64,000 nucleotides of DNA from Ethanoligenens harbinense YUAN-3 (GTDB taxonomy: Bacteria > Bacillota > Clostridia > Oscillospirales > Ethanoligenentaceae), in the NCBI RefSeq assembly GCF_000178115.2, contig NC_014828.1, positions 2,077,310 to 2,141,309 of the forward strand, in the 5' to 3' direction. This document shows positions 1 to 7,570 of this stretch, piece after piece. The notes under the pieces are model-generated. The model ran no database searches and was not told where the DNA came from. It saw nothing but the letters and a program-made list of their open reading frames with translations. Positions within the stretch are counted from its first letter, which is position 1; each line of letters opens with the position of its first letter. Made by a program: the position numbers and the translations under genes.

Positions 1-1
1 A

Positions 2-493
2 TCGGGGCAGGTTCAGGTCGTGCAGGACGACTATTACGGGAACAGAAGCATTCTTGGAAAAATTGACATTGGAAATTTGTTTGGGGAATCCTTTGCCTGT
101 GCGGAAATAAAAACGCTTCCGGTCAGTGTAATCACAACGACCGAAAGCGATCTTCTCTTTATCGACTGTCACAGACTTGCCGTTCCGTGCGCCAAGGCGT
201 GCGGATTTCACAGCAGGCTAATTCAGAATATGTTGAATATCGTATCCATGAAAAATATATTGCTGACGCAGAAAATTGAATTCACCTCGAAACGCACCAC
301 CCGTGAAAAGCTTATGGCCTACCTTTCGGTTGAGGCCAAGAAATCGGGAAGCAGCAGCTTCAATATCCCATTCAATCGGCAGGAACTCGCGGATTACCTT
401 TCCGTCGAACGCAGCGCCATGTCGGCTGAGCTTTCAAAGCTCAGGGACGATGGCGTTTTGAGCTACCACAAAAATCAATTCAAGCTGTTATAA
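2..493 (+). CDS. Crp/Fnr-family transcriptional regulator, 5'-truncated by window edge
   Basis: The reading frame is open from base 2 to the TAA at 491-493, so the gene begins upstream of the window; the GTG at 20 is only an internal codon. What remains is the end of a cyclic-nucleotide-binding-like beta barrel (G-N-L-F-G-E-S-F is the usual turn before the last strands), the long dimerisation helix, and a C-terminal winged helix with the helix-turn-helix NRQELADYLSVERSAMSAEL. Proteins of this family bind palindromic DNA as dimers and respond to a small molecule, redox state or gas. No FNR-type cysteine cluster can be judged because the N-terminus is missing. It points towards a second, convergent Crp/Fnr gene, so two relatives flank the dehydratase-like operon. 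The ligand is unknown. Confidence 0.85.
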   Translation, partial: SGQVQVVQDDYYGNRSILGKIDIGNLFGESFACAEIKTLPVSVITTTESDLLFIDCHRLAVPCAKACGFHSRLIQNMLNIVSMKNILLTQKIEFTSKRTTREKLMAYLSVEAKKSGSSSFNIPFNRQELADYLSVERSAMSAELSKLRDDGVLSYHKNQFKLL

Positions 494-613
494 GAAACCA
501 GCGCGGTAGTCAGTCTCAACGATACCTCTGACGTTAATGATAAAATAAACCATATTTCTTGCCGCAAAGAATGACATAATTATGGCACTGTTTGCTTCAA
601 CATAATAATATTT

Positions 614-1297
614 TTAGGAATCAATGTGCAGTTTGTTCAGCAAATCAACATCCGTGATGGTAATCTGTTTTGAATCATAGATAATAAGACCATCTTTTCT
701 CATTTTATTTAGCTCTCTTGATAAGGAAGGCCTTTGAACTCCTATTTTTTCAGCCAACTCTTTTTTTGTCATATCCAATTTAATGGTTGTAGACTTTTGA
801 ACGCGATACTCGTAAAGTAAAAACTCAATGATGCACTGCCTGATAGTTTTCAATGCCAAAGTCTTGATTTTCCCCATTAAAATCAATGTTTTGTCTGATG
901 CAGACTGGAGAAAACCATTTAAGAACTTCATGTTTTCCTGGCACAGCTTTATAATTAATTCCTTCTTGATTTGGAGAATTTCCGTATCACACTTTGCTGT
1001 GATCGTCATGGGATAAAAATTTCTATGTGAAAAAAGAAGATTTTCTCCCATAGCCTCACCAGCCGAAAAACTGCAAATCGTGAGCAGATCCCCATCCGAA
1101 TCAATTTTTTGTACTAAGACAGTCCCGCTCAAAATGATGTCAAGGCTTTCACATTTTTCGTTCTGAAGATGTACTATGGAATCTTTGAAGTAAGTGCTGG
1201 TACGGTAAAGATTATTTTGAAACAATTTATCCAGTTCATTATTCGAGAAGCACTTAAACAGATTTACCGTTTCTAGAAAAGAAATAAAATTATCCAA
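614..1297 (-). CDS. Crp/Fnr-family transcriptional regulator, divergent to the dehydratase-like operon
   Basis: A 227-residue protein with the full family layout: N-terminal effector-binding barrel (about residues 15-125, with G-E-A-M-G-E-N-L-L-F in the family turn), dimer helix (about 130-155) and C-terminal winged helix whose helix-turn-helix is KKELAEKIGVQRPSLSRELN (about 180-200). The start is a TTG preceded by AGAGGTG at good spacing. Only two cysteines lie near the N-terminus and they do not match the FNR iron-sulfur pattern, so this is not a classical FNR. It is transcribed away from the operon that begins near 1400, and a perfect palindrome lies between them, so it is the natural candidate to activate that operon and control itself. 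Its codon use is more A+T-rich than the genes to the right of 16 kb. The effector is unknown. Confidence 0.9.
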   Translation of the reverse strand: MDNFISFLETVNLFKCFSNNELDKLFQNNLYRTSTYFKDSIVHLQNEKCESLDIILSGTVLVQKIDSDGDLLTICSFSAGEAMGENLLFSHRNFYPMTITAKCDTEILQIKKELIIKLCQENMKFLNGFLQSASDKTLILMGKIKTLALKTIRQCIIEFLLYEYRVQKSTTIKLDMTKKELAEKIGVQRPSLSRELNKMRKDGLIIYDSKQITITDVDLLNKLHIDS

Positions 1298-1315
1298 AAT
1301 ATCGCACCTCTCTTC

Positions 1316-1341
1316 AAAGGAGTAACCATGGTTACTCCTTT
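1316..1341. promoter_or_regulatory. Perfect 26-bp palindrome, putative Crp/Fnr operator
   Basis: Bases 1316-1341 read the same on both strands without a mismatch; the core is GTAACCATGGTTAC, i.e. GTAAC-N4-GTTAC. The centre (1328.5) lies 41.5 bp upstream of the start point predicted from the TATAAT at 1358-1363, the class II position for Crp/Fnr activators. The same site lies just upstream of the ribosome-binding site of the divergent regulator, fitting autoregulation. Binding is inferred. Confidence 0.75.
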
Positions 1342-1357
1342 CACTTTTGTTTTTGAT

Positions 1358-1363
1358 TATAAT
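1358..1363 (+). promoter_or_regulatory. -10 element (TATAAT) of the dehydratase-like operon promoter
   Basis: A consensus TATAAT with no good -35 hexamer at 17 bp; the palindrome occupies that region instead, as in activator-dependent promoters. The predicted start near 1370 leaves too short a leader for the ATGs at 1328 or 1379, so the TTG at 1400 is preferred as translation start. The surrounding ATTATAAT is self-complementary, so it could also serve the divergent regulator gene. Confidence 0.6.
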
Positions 1364-1399
1364 ACAAAAGTATCAAAGATGAAAGGGGCCTTAAATGTT

Positions 1400-2578
1400 T
1401 TGGATAAAAAATATGAGGATCAAATCCTGAAATCGATGGATGCCGTGCGCGAAAAAGCACCAGATATCCCGCTGGATTATTTTTTCGATATCTGGAAGGG
1501 ATTCTGGTTTGGGGAACAAAAGACAGAAATGCCGTCCATAGCGGTATTGGGAACCGGTATTCCTGAATTATATATCCGGGCTGCCGGTGCAAACCCGCAA
1601 TTTCTGTTTGGTGGTAATTACTTTACGGATCAATACGCAGAACAGGTGTTTCCGCAGATTTCGGACCCTGTGCTCAAATCCGCAAGCAGCATTCTCTTTT
1701 CCGGACAGCTCTCCTGCATAAGGGATATCACCGGGATGGTTGTGCCGGTAAGCAACACAGATACGCGTAAAGTTGTGCCTTATTTAAAAGACCTAGGGCA
1801 TCCGGTGATCGTGATGGAGGAGGAGCCATTTCTGGATTCAAAAGCCACATCACGGTTTCGGTCGTCACAGATGGATTTAGTTATGGAGCTGCAAAAGCTC
1901 ACACACCGACCGATCACCGCCAAGAGCATCCGAACTGCCGCGAAGCAAATCACCAGCGCACATGATGCCATCCGGCGCCTTAAGACTATGGATATTCCGC
2001 AAATCGCAAAGGATTTTATCAAGCAGACCTATTATCTTGCTCCTGACATTCAGGAATGGACCGACCGCGTGAATGGATTCGCCGAGGAAAACCTGAAGCC
2101 GATGCCCGAAAACCGGTCCCATCTGCTGCTGATCGGGTCACCGATCTTTTTCCCGAATGTCAAAATCCTGACTGTATTACATAATGTCGGCATCCAAGAT
2201 TATGAGAATCACTGCGGAGTCCCTGATCCGGAGGATTACACAGAGCTTATGGAGCATGATCCTTTCTCGCTGAATTCCATGTTCAGGGATCTGAATGAAA
2301 TTCATTACAGATCGGCACAAAACGATATTGCTCGCGCACTGTGTTCTGATACTTCTTTCCTGCAAAACGCCAGCGGTGTCATATACCATCTGCTCAAGGG
2401 ACAACTCATGTATGCTTATGAAGCGAATCGGATTGAAAAGGCCGCCATCAGGGCGGGGATTCCGTTCGTCTGCATTGAAACAGATTATACGAATGCCGAT
2501 ACCGAGCAGATCAAAATCCGCCTGGAAGCATTTTCAGAACTGCTGACGCAGACCGGAAAACTGCCTGCGGCAGTATAA
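1400..2578 (+). CDS. 2-hydroxyacyl-CoA dehydratase (HgdB/FldC-like) family subunit lacking cluster cysteines
   Basis: About 392 residues from the TTG at 1400, chosen because AAAGGGG lies about 11 bases upstream and the predicted transcript starts near 1370; an ATG at 1328 opens the same frame but lies inside the palindrome. The C-terminal GVIYHLLKG...IETDYTNADTEQIKIRLEAF block and the N-terminal PVLK block place it in the family of two-subunit radical dehydratases and benzoyl-CoA-reductase-like proteins, whose subunits normally hold a [4Fe-4S] cluster with three cysteines. By eye against the partner gene at 3735, these positions are Asp89, Thr120 and Gln335 here, so this subunit probably carries no conventional cluster. 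It is the first gene of the operon that ends with the activating ATPase. Substrate unknown. Confidence 0.85.
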   Translation: MDKKYEDQILKSMDAVREKAPDIPLDYFFDIWKGFWFGEQKTEMPSIAVLGTGIPELYIRAAGANPQFLFGGNYFTDQYAEQVFPQISDPVLKSASSILFSGQLSCIRDITGMVVPVSNTDTRKVVPYLKDLGHPVIVMEEEPFLDSKATSRFRSSQMDLVMELQKLTHRPITAKSIRTAAKQITSAHDAIRRLKTMDIPQIAKDFIKQTYYLAPDIQEWTDRVNGFAEENLKPMPENRSHLLLIGSPIFFPNVKILTVLHNVGIQDYENHCGVPDPEDYTELMEHDPFSLNSMFRDLNEIHYRSAQNDIARALCSDTSFLQNASGVIYHLLKGQLMYAYEANRIEKAAIRAGIPFVCIETDYTNADTEQIKIRLEAFSELLTQTGKLPAAV

Positions 2579-2626
2579 AAATAAATATTTATCAGCTTAA
2601 AACTCAAAGCGATTAAGGAGGAACTT

Positions 2627-3025
2627 ATGCCATTCAGCTTTCTTTTACAAGAACTGCATCAAAAGGCTGCGGAAAAGATAAAAGCGGCAAAAGCGCATCG
2701 TAGGATTATTGCCGTCGTGATTGTAGCTGCTCTTGTCACGATCGCCTTTTTCACCGTCAAAACGAATCTTGCGCGGAGCTCAGAGGTTGGAAACTCAGCA
2801 CCCGCAAGCAATATAATGCAAAGCGCAGGGAACGCAGCCCAGCCAAACGGTGGCAATCAAACCGAAACCGCTATGCAGGCCAAAACACTTAAGCGCATTG
2901 AAAATGTTGCCTCTATTTTAGGTATTGCCGTATTGACATCGGGAGGCATGATAATCTATTACCAAAAAAAGAAAAAACGCGTTGCACCGCTTCCGGTACT
3001 GCGGAGTGAGGAGGAGACACATTGA
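2627..3025 (+). CDS. Small two-helix membrane protein of unknown function
   Basis: 132 residues starting at an ATG with an excellent AAGGAGG site. There is a basic amphipathic N-terminus (residues 1-26, K/R-rich), a transmembrane helix (about 27-46, IIAVVIVAALVTIAFFTV), a Ser/Asn/Gln-rich low-complexity loop of about 45 residues, a second transmembrane helix (about 93-111, VASILGIAVLTSGGMIIYY) and a basic tail KKKKR. No enzymatic motif and no cysteines are visible. Its end overlaps the TTG start of the membrane polyferredoxin gene, so the two are probably translated together and may form a membrane complex. I do not recognise the family; a partner or anchor for the electron-transfer protein is an inference from position only. 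Confidence 0.75.
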   Translation: MPFSFLLQELHQKAAEKIKAAKAHRRIIAVVIVAALVTIAFFTVKTNLARSSEVGNSAPASNIMQSAGNAAQPNGGNQTETAMQAKTLKRIENVASILGIAVLTSGGMIIYYQKKKKRVAPLPVLRSEEETH

Positions 3026-3735
3026 AGCAGCGTAAAATTACGGCTTTCCGTATCATGTGTCTACTGATTGCCGTTGCTGTACTCGTTTTTCTGGGAAGCG
3101 GATACCGGATTATTATTTTGTTGCTCAGCATCTTCAGCGCTCTGGTTTTTGGGCGTCTCTGGTGCGGCTATGTCTGCCCGCTGGGCTTTTATCAGGAACT
3201 GCTTTCAATGCTTCGGAAAAAACTGCATATTCCGACGTTCCACGTGTCATTAAAGGTGAAATCCTATTTGCGTCCGCTGAAATGGATCATACTTGTATAT
3301 TTTCTGGCCAGCGTTTTGTTTTTTGGGCTGCGCCCAGTTATGTATATACGGCCCGACCTTTCCTTCAGCAGCGCAGATATGAGTATCTATAAAATCATTA
3401 TTGTCGGTATTGTAACGGGAATTTGTTTTCTGAAAGAAAGGGCGTTCTGTAAATACTGTCCGCTAGGGACACTCCGGGGCTTTGTCAATAAAATCAGCTT
3501 CGGAAAAATTAAAAAGGACGGCACCGCGTGTACACACTGCCGCGCTTGTCTTGAATGTTGTCCAATGGATATCCGCTCCATTTATGAAGAACGCAACAAA
3601 TCCGATATCACTCACTCGGATTGTATCTACTGTATGAAATGCATTGAGGCATGCCCGGAGCAGGATGTGCTTTCCTTTACCCTGTTTGGGAAAAAGGTAT
3701 TGTCATCCAAACGTAATAGTAAGCAGGTGAAATAA
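3022..3735 (+). CDS. Membrane polyferredoxin, NapH/NosR-C-terminal-like 4Fe-4S protein
   Basis: 237 residues from a TTG that overlaps the preceding stop codon. Transmembrane helices are visible near residues 8-40, 90-108 and 125-140. After them come the paired cysteine motifs typical of NapH-type proteins, LWCGYVCPLGF (about 49-59) and FCKYCPLGT (about 148-156), then two ferredoxin-like clusters CTHCRACLECCP (about 173-184) and CIYCMKCIEACP (about 203-214). Such proteins move electrons between the quinone or membrane pool and soluble partners on the cytoplasmic side. Within this operon it is well placed to reduce the HgdC-type activator or the dehydratase-like heterodimer, which is unusual because classical 2-hydroxyacyl-CoA dehydratases use soluble ferredoxin or flavodoxin. 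Its stop overlaps the next start. Confidence 0.9.
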   Translation: MKQRKITAFRIMCLLIAVAVLVFLGSGYRIIILLLSIFSALVFGRLWCGYVCPLGFYQELLSMLRKKLHIPTFHVSLKVKSYLRPLKWIILVYFLASVLFFGLRPVMYIRPDLSFSSADMSIYKIIIVGIVTGICFLKERAFCKYCPLGTLRGFVNKISFGKIKKDGTACTHCRACLECCPMDIRSIYEERNKSDITHSDCIYCMKCIEACPEQDVLSFTLFGKKVLSSKRNSKQVK

Positions 3736-4967
3736 TGGAAGAGCGTACATTAGAACGTTATAAGCGAAATATTTCGCGCGTTTCGGCTGGTTCACTGAAA
3801 CAGTTGACATCCATAGGAGATGTTCCCAAGGGGCTTGAATATTTTACGAATGTTCTTAAAAGAACATTCGTCGATTTTGAAAAGGATGACAACGAGTACA
3901 TAGGTAGCTACTGCGTGATGGTGCCGGATGAAATGATATACGCATTCGGCTACAGGCCGCTGCGCTTATGCGCTGGGCACAGCGTTGCGGCGATGATCGG
4001 GGATGAGATCGTCCCGCGTGATGCCTGCCCAGTCCTGAAGGCAACTGCCGGTTTTCACGCAATGCGCGTCATGCCGATCTATCAGCAGTGCAGGCTGGCA
4101 GTGCTGCCGATGACCTGCGATGGCAAGCGAAAAAGCGCTGCGCTTTTGTCGCAGTACCTTCCGGTTATTCCCTTGCCGATTGAAATGGATAAGTCGGAGG
4201 AACGCTTTGCGCAGAACCTGCAAAACATGCATGCTCTCATGAAAAGTATTTCCAAAGAAACGGGCCGCAGGTTCTCCAACCGGAAACTGATTGAATCCTG
4301 CAAAAGCATTAATGCGGCACAGCAGGAAGCATATAAACTATACGGCTTGCTCTCATCCGACAATCCGCCTGTCACGGGTTCACAGGTTATGGCTGTGCTG
4401 AACAGCTATTGCTATGATACGCCGGAAAGCTGGGCGCAGCACGCGAAAATACTAAATGCCGGACTTTCCCAAAAAGCAGCTGCCATGCAGCCTTTGAAAA
4501 GGAAAAAGCCGCGTATCTTTATCGCAGGCTCTCCCATTACATTTCCAAACTATAAACTGCCGTTTTTGATGGAAGGTCTGGGGGCACAGATTGTCGGAGA
4601 CGAGACGTGTATGGCGGGGAGGCTTTTATATGACCCCGTTGTTCCTGATGAGTACAGTACAGACGGCATCTTACGTGCGCTTACGGCGCGATATGTCTGC
4701 GCATGTACGTGTCCGGTATTCGAGCAGACGGACGATCGCCTCAGCAGTCTCACAGAAAAACTGCGTCAGACGAAAGCGGAGGGCGTTATTTATCATATCC
4801 TGCGCGGCTGCACGCCTTACGACTTCGAATTGTCCATGGTGGAACAGCTGGCAGATAAGCTTGATATTCCGGTTCTGCGTGTGGAAACAGATTTCTCCGC
4901 CGAGGATGCAGAACAGGTAAAAATCCGTCTGGAAGCGTTTGTTGAATTGATAGAACAAAGGAGATAA
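3735..4967 (+). CDS. 2-hydroxyacyl-CoA dehydratase family subunit with three cluster cysteines
   Basis: 410 residues, ATG overlapping the stop of the polyferredoxin gene. Three conserved cysteines can be read in the family positions: Cys98 (DACPVLKATAGF), Cys128 (PMTCDGKRK) and Cys359 (HILRGCTPYDFEL), with spacing similar to the cluster ligands known in 2-hydroxyisocaproyl-CoA dehydratase. The TCDG-K-R-K motif also resembles double-cubane cluster proteins and E. coli YjiM. Further cysteines sit in ETCMAG and VCACTC near residues 290-326. These enzymes accept one electron, energised by ATP hydrolysis in the activator, to drive a ketyl-radical elimination or a difficult reduction. Paired with the cysteine-poor subunit at 1400, it probably forms an asymmetric heterodimer. 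The substrate cannot be told from sequence. Confidence 0.9.
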   Translation: MEERTLERYKRNISRVSAGSLKQLTSIGDVPKGLEYFTNVLKRTFVDFEKDDNEYIGSYCVMVPDEMIYAFGYRPLRLCAGHSVAAMIGDEIVPRDACPVLKATAGFHAMRVMPIYQQCRLAVLPMTCDGKRKSAALLSQYLPVIPLPIEMDKSEERFAQNLQNMHALMKSISKETGRRFSNRKLIESCKSINAAQQEAYKLYGLLSSDNPPVTGSQVMAVLNSYCYDTPESWAQHAKILNAGLSQKAAAMQPLKRKKPRIFIAGSPITFPNYKLPFLMEGLGAQIVGDETCMAGRLLYDPVVPDEYSTDGILRALTARYVCACTCPVFEQTDDRLSSLTEKLRQTKAEGVIYHILRGCTPYDFELSMVEQLADKLDIPVLRVETDFSAEDAEQVKIRLEAFVELIEQRR

Positions 4968-4971
4968 ATAC

Positions 4972-5781
4972 ATGGGAAACTATTATGTGGGGCTGGATGC
5001 CGGTTCGACATACCTGAAAGCGGCATTGATAAAGGATAACTGTGTTTTAGGCGCTGAACTTCTTCCAACAGGCATCGACTGTGAGGAAACTGCGGCCAAA
5101 TTGCTGGAAAAGATCTATGCGAGCCAAAGTATCACACGCAATGATATCGCCGTAATCACCGCAACCGGATACAGCAGGCGCAGTATCGGCCTCGCAGATG
5201 CCACAATTTCAGAAATCACCGCTCATGCCTGCGGTGTACAATTGACAGCCCCTGAAAACGTGCATCCGCGCTTGATCATTGATATCGGAGGCCAAGACAG
5301 CAAGATCATCAGCCTTGGCCCCGATGGACATATCGTTAATTTTACAATGAATGATAAATGCGCCGCTGGAACAGGAAAGTTCTTGGAGGTCGTGGCTGAT
5401 CTTCTGGAAACTACCATTGATCAGATTGCTTCGCTTGCGAAAGAGAGTACAGACCCCTGTCAAATCAACAGCACCTGCGCCGTTTTCGCCCAGACGGAAG
5501 TGATCTCTCTTCTTGCTCAAAAGAAAAGCCGAAGTGATATCCTTGCAGGTATGCATATAGCCATGGCAAACCGTATCGCCAAAATGGCGCGTAAATATAA
5601 GTCGGATGGCGATGTGATGATGACCGGAGGCGGCGCTAACAATGATGCTCTTCGATCTGCGTTGGAAGATGAACTGATGTGCGATATTTACAAGGCAAAT
5701 TATCCGCAGTTCAACGGCGCAATCGGAGCTGCTTTAATTGGCAGGCATAACACTGAAAAAATGCAGGTCCAAATTTCTTAA
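4972..5781 (+). CDS. 2-hydroxyacyl-CoA dehydratase activating ATPase (HgdC/FldI type, BadF/BadG family)
   Basis: 269 residues, close to the roughly 260 of HgdC. The actin-like ATPase fold shows phosphate-binding motif GLDAGSTYLKAAL (about 7-19), the second motif IDIGGQDSKII (about 103-113), the cluster motif NDKCAAGTGKFLEVVADLL (Cys130) and a second ligand Cys169 in INSTCAVFAQTEV; the 39-residue spacing equals that of Cys127/Cys166 in HgdC. MMTGGGANN near the end closes the nucleotide site. The homodimer holds one [4Fe-4S] cluster between its halves and, on ATP hydrolysis, passes one electron at very low potential to its dehydratase. It follows the 410-residue subunit after 4 bases, so it ends the operon. 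Nearly complete motif conservation indicates an active protein. Confidence 0.93.
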   Translation: MGNYYVGLDAGSTYLKAALIKDNCVLGAELLPTGIDCEETAAKLLEKIYASQSITRNDIAVITATGYSRRSIGLADATISEITAHACGVQLTAPENVHPRLIIDIGGQDSKIISLGPDGHIVNFTMNDKCAAGTGKFLEVVADLLETTIDQIASLAKESTDPCQINSTCAVFAQTEVISLLAQKKSRSDILAGMHIAMANRIAKMARKYKSDGDVMMTGGGANNDALRSALEDELMCDIYKANYPQFNGAIGAALIGRHNTEKMQVQIS

Positions 5782-5807
5782 TTTAGCATATAAAATTAAA
5801 TATCAGA

Positions 5808-5886
5808 AAAGGCAAACTGACCGAAAGGCAGGGGCATAAAGCCAAGAGTCTAAGGTAAATAAACGTACTATGATAGTCTGGTTGCA
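5808..5886 (+). promoter_or_regulatory. GEMM-I (c-di-GMP-I) riboswitch
   Basis: The segment follows the GEMM-I consensus in order: GGCAAAC (5811-5817), a GAAA tetraloop between GACC and GGCAG, GGGGCATAAAGCC in place of GGGACGCAAAGCC, then GTCTAAGG...CTATGATAGTCTGGTTGC, whose TTGC pairs with the first GCAA to close P1. GEMM-I RNAs bind cyclic di-GMP. It is followed at once by an 18-bp terminator stem, so it probably controls readthrough to the right. The gene now downstream was moved away by the IS66 insertion. No clear own promoter is seen. Confidence 0.85.
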
Positions 5887-5887
5887 A

Positions 5888-5935
5888 AAAACATATCTTG
5901 ACTCTGCCACTCCGGATAGAGTCAAGATATGTTTT
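5888..5935 (+). terminator. Strong hairpin terminator (18-bp perfect stem)
   Basis: The arms 5888-5905 and 5918-5935 are exactly complementary around a 12-base loop, and the 3' arm ends in GTTTTGATTA. It directly follows the GEMM-I aptamer and should be its expression platform. It may also end the dehydratase-like operon and act in both directions. Confidence 0.8.
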
Positions 5936-5957
5936 GATTATGAATGATAAAACTATG

Positions 5958-5965
5958 ACAGGAGT
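5958..5965. repeat. Target-site duplication, left copy (ACAGGAGT)
   Basis: The 8 bases ACAGGAGT lie just outside the left IS66 end and are repeated exactly at 8396-8403. Eight-base duplications are characteristic of IS66-family insertion. Confidence 0.9.
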
Positions 5966-5972
5966 GTAACCG

Positions 5973-7505
5973 TCAAATCAACGGGCACGCCCCCCAAGGC
6001 ATGAGGTTTTCAACATCCGCGCCATTGGGCGCTTCGGTGAAAATCTTTGTGAGGTACTCAAAAGGCACAAGACCATTCTCCCTGGCAGAGACGATCAAGC
6101 TGTAATAGATTGCGCTGGCTTTTGCACCGTTTGGCGTGTTGGAAAACAGCCAGTTCTTCCGTCCCATTACAAAAGGTCGAATGGCGTTTTCCGCGCGATT
6201 GTTACTGATTTCCAGCCGTCCGTCCAACAGATACCGCACAAGATACATGCGCTGTGACTGTGCATAATGGATTGCTTTACCCATCAGGGTTTTAGGCAGT
6301 TCCCGGAGCGATCCGACCCAGGCGTAGAACGCCTCAACCACCGGTTTACTTTGCTGTTCGCGTTCCTTCAAACGATCTTCCGGGGTCAGCAAAGTGAACT
6401 GTTTCTCCAAATGAAACAGCCTGTCACAGTAAGCAATCCCCTTTGCGGCGTCAGACGATTTCCGTTTATCCTTCGGCAGTGTTTGCAGCGCTTCGTCAAA
6501 TTTCCGACGCAGATGCGCCCAACAGCCCACCACGGTGATTCGGTCAGGCAGCTTGTGGTATCCGTCATAACCATCTGCATGGAGAAAACCTGAAAAATCC
6601 TCTAAGAAGTCTTTCGGACGGATATGCTTTCGATCCCGCTGGTAGTCATACAGCACAATCTGGCGCTTAGCCTCGCCGCTTGTACGATAAAGCCACATGT
6701 AACTTTTACTCTGGGCGGGCTTGCCGTCCTCATGCAGCACCTGAAGGGTGGTTTCGTCTGCGTGAAGGACTTGATGATTGCATAGCTGTCGCTTCATTTC
6801 CTGATAAATTGGCTCCAGCCAATCTTCACAGGCTCTGATGAGCCAGTTGGACATGGTTTGACGTGAGAGCAGAATGCCGCTTTGCGCCCACTCCTGCTCT
6901 TGCCGATAAAGCGGGCTGCCCATCACAAATTTTTGCACGGCGATATGGGCGACGGATTCGGGTGATGCGAACCCTCCCTTGATGACGGGTTTTGGCATCT
7001 CCGCCTTGACAATCGGCACACGATCAGAGGACTCCTCGCAGTGGCGGCAGGCATAGACGTGCCGTACATGGCGTACAATCACGGCTTTTGCCGGGATGAT
7101 TTTCAGTTCCTCACGGATGTCTTCCCCCATTTTGTGCAGAGGACAACCGCAGTCCGGACAGATACGCGCCTCGATCGGCAGCTCGTGTTCAATGGTCTCA
7201 ACAGGTAAATCTTCCGGCAACTTGTCGGTGGTCAGGCGCGTCTTTCTGCGGTAATGCGCCTTGACCTCGGTGGTTTCCGGCTCTGGCACGGTCAAATCGG
7301 CGGTTTGCTCTGCTTCGTTAAACAGACATAATTGTTCGTTGTCCGTCTGTTCACTGGACGCGCCGAATTGCTTACGTTTGGCCAGGCGGAATTGCTCCAT
7401 CAGCCACTGAATCTGCTGTTTTAGCTCGGCAATCTGCTCCGCCTGTTTGAGAAAATTCTCGTAAACAGAAAGCGGTATTTCAATTGTTTTTTCTTGTTTT
7501 TCCAT
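5973..7505 (-). CDS. tnpC: IS66 family transposase TnpC
   Basis: 510 residues, the normal length. It starts with a coiled-coil region (about 10-45, leucine-zipper-like EQIAELKQQIQWLMEQFRLAK), followed by the AKRKQFGASSE motif, a zinc-finger-like ICPDCGCPL...YACRHCEE (about 115-160) and the DDE catalytic domain. Candidate acidic residues lie in LHADETTLQVL, FLHADGYDGY and the C-terminal EISNNRAENAIRPF. TnpC is the catalytic transposase. The stop codon lies within the left terminal inverted repeat, as expected for a compact element. No frameshift is seen. Confidence 0.95.
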   Translation of the reverse strand: MEKQEKTIEIPLSVYENFLKQAEQIAELKQQIQWLMEQFRLAKRKQFGASSEQTDNEQLCLFNEAEQTADLTVPEPETTEVKAHYRRKTRLTTDKLPEDLPVETIEHELPIEARICPDCGCPLHKMGEDIREELKIIPAKAVIVRHVRHVYACRHCEESSDRVPIVKAEMPKPVIKGGFASPESVAHIAVQKFVMGSPLYRQEQEWAQSGILLSRQTMSNWLIRACEDWLEPIYQEMKRQLCNHQVLHADETTLQVLHEDGKPAQSKSYMWLYRTSGEAKRQIVLYDYQRDRKHIRPKDFLEDFSGFLHADGYDGYHKLPDRITVVGCWAHLRRKFDEALQTLPKDKRKSSDAAKGIAYCDRLFHLEKQFTLLTPEDRLKEREQQSKPVVEAFYAWVGSLRELPKTLMGKAIHYAQSQRMYLVRYLLDGRLEISNNRAENAIRPFVMGRKNWLFSNTPNGAKASAIYYSLIVSARENGLVPFEYLTKIFTEAPNGADVENLMPWGACPLI

Positions 7506-7570
7506 TCTCTAATTATACCGGAAAAACCGCATAGAATCAAGAAAAAACGGCATTTTCGTATCCCGATGTG

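Noticed and set aside
1328-1399. ATG at 1328 as start of the first dehydratase-like gene
   Set aside because: It lies inside the palindrome and upstream of the predicted -10, so it would not be on the transcript.
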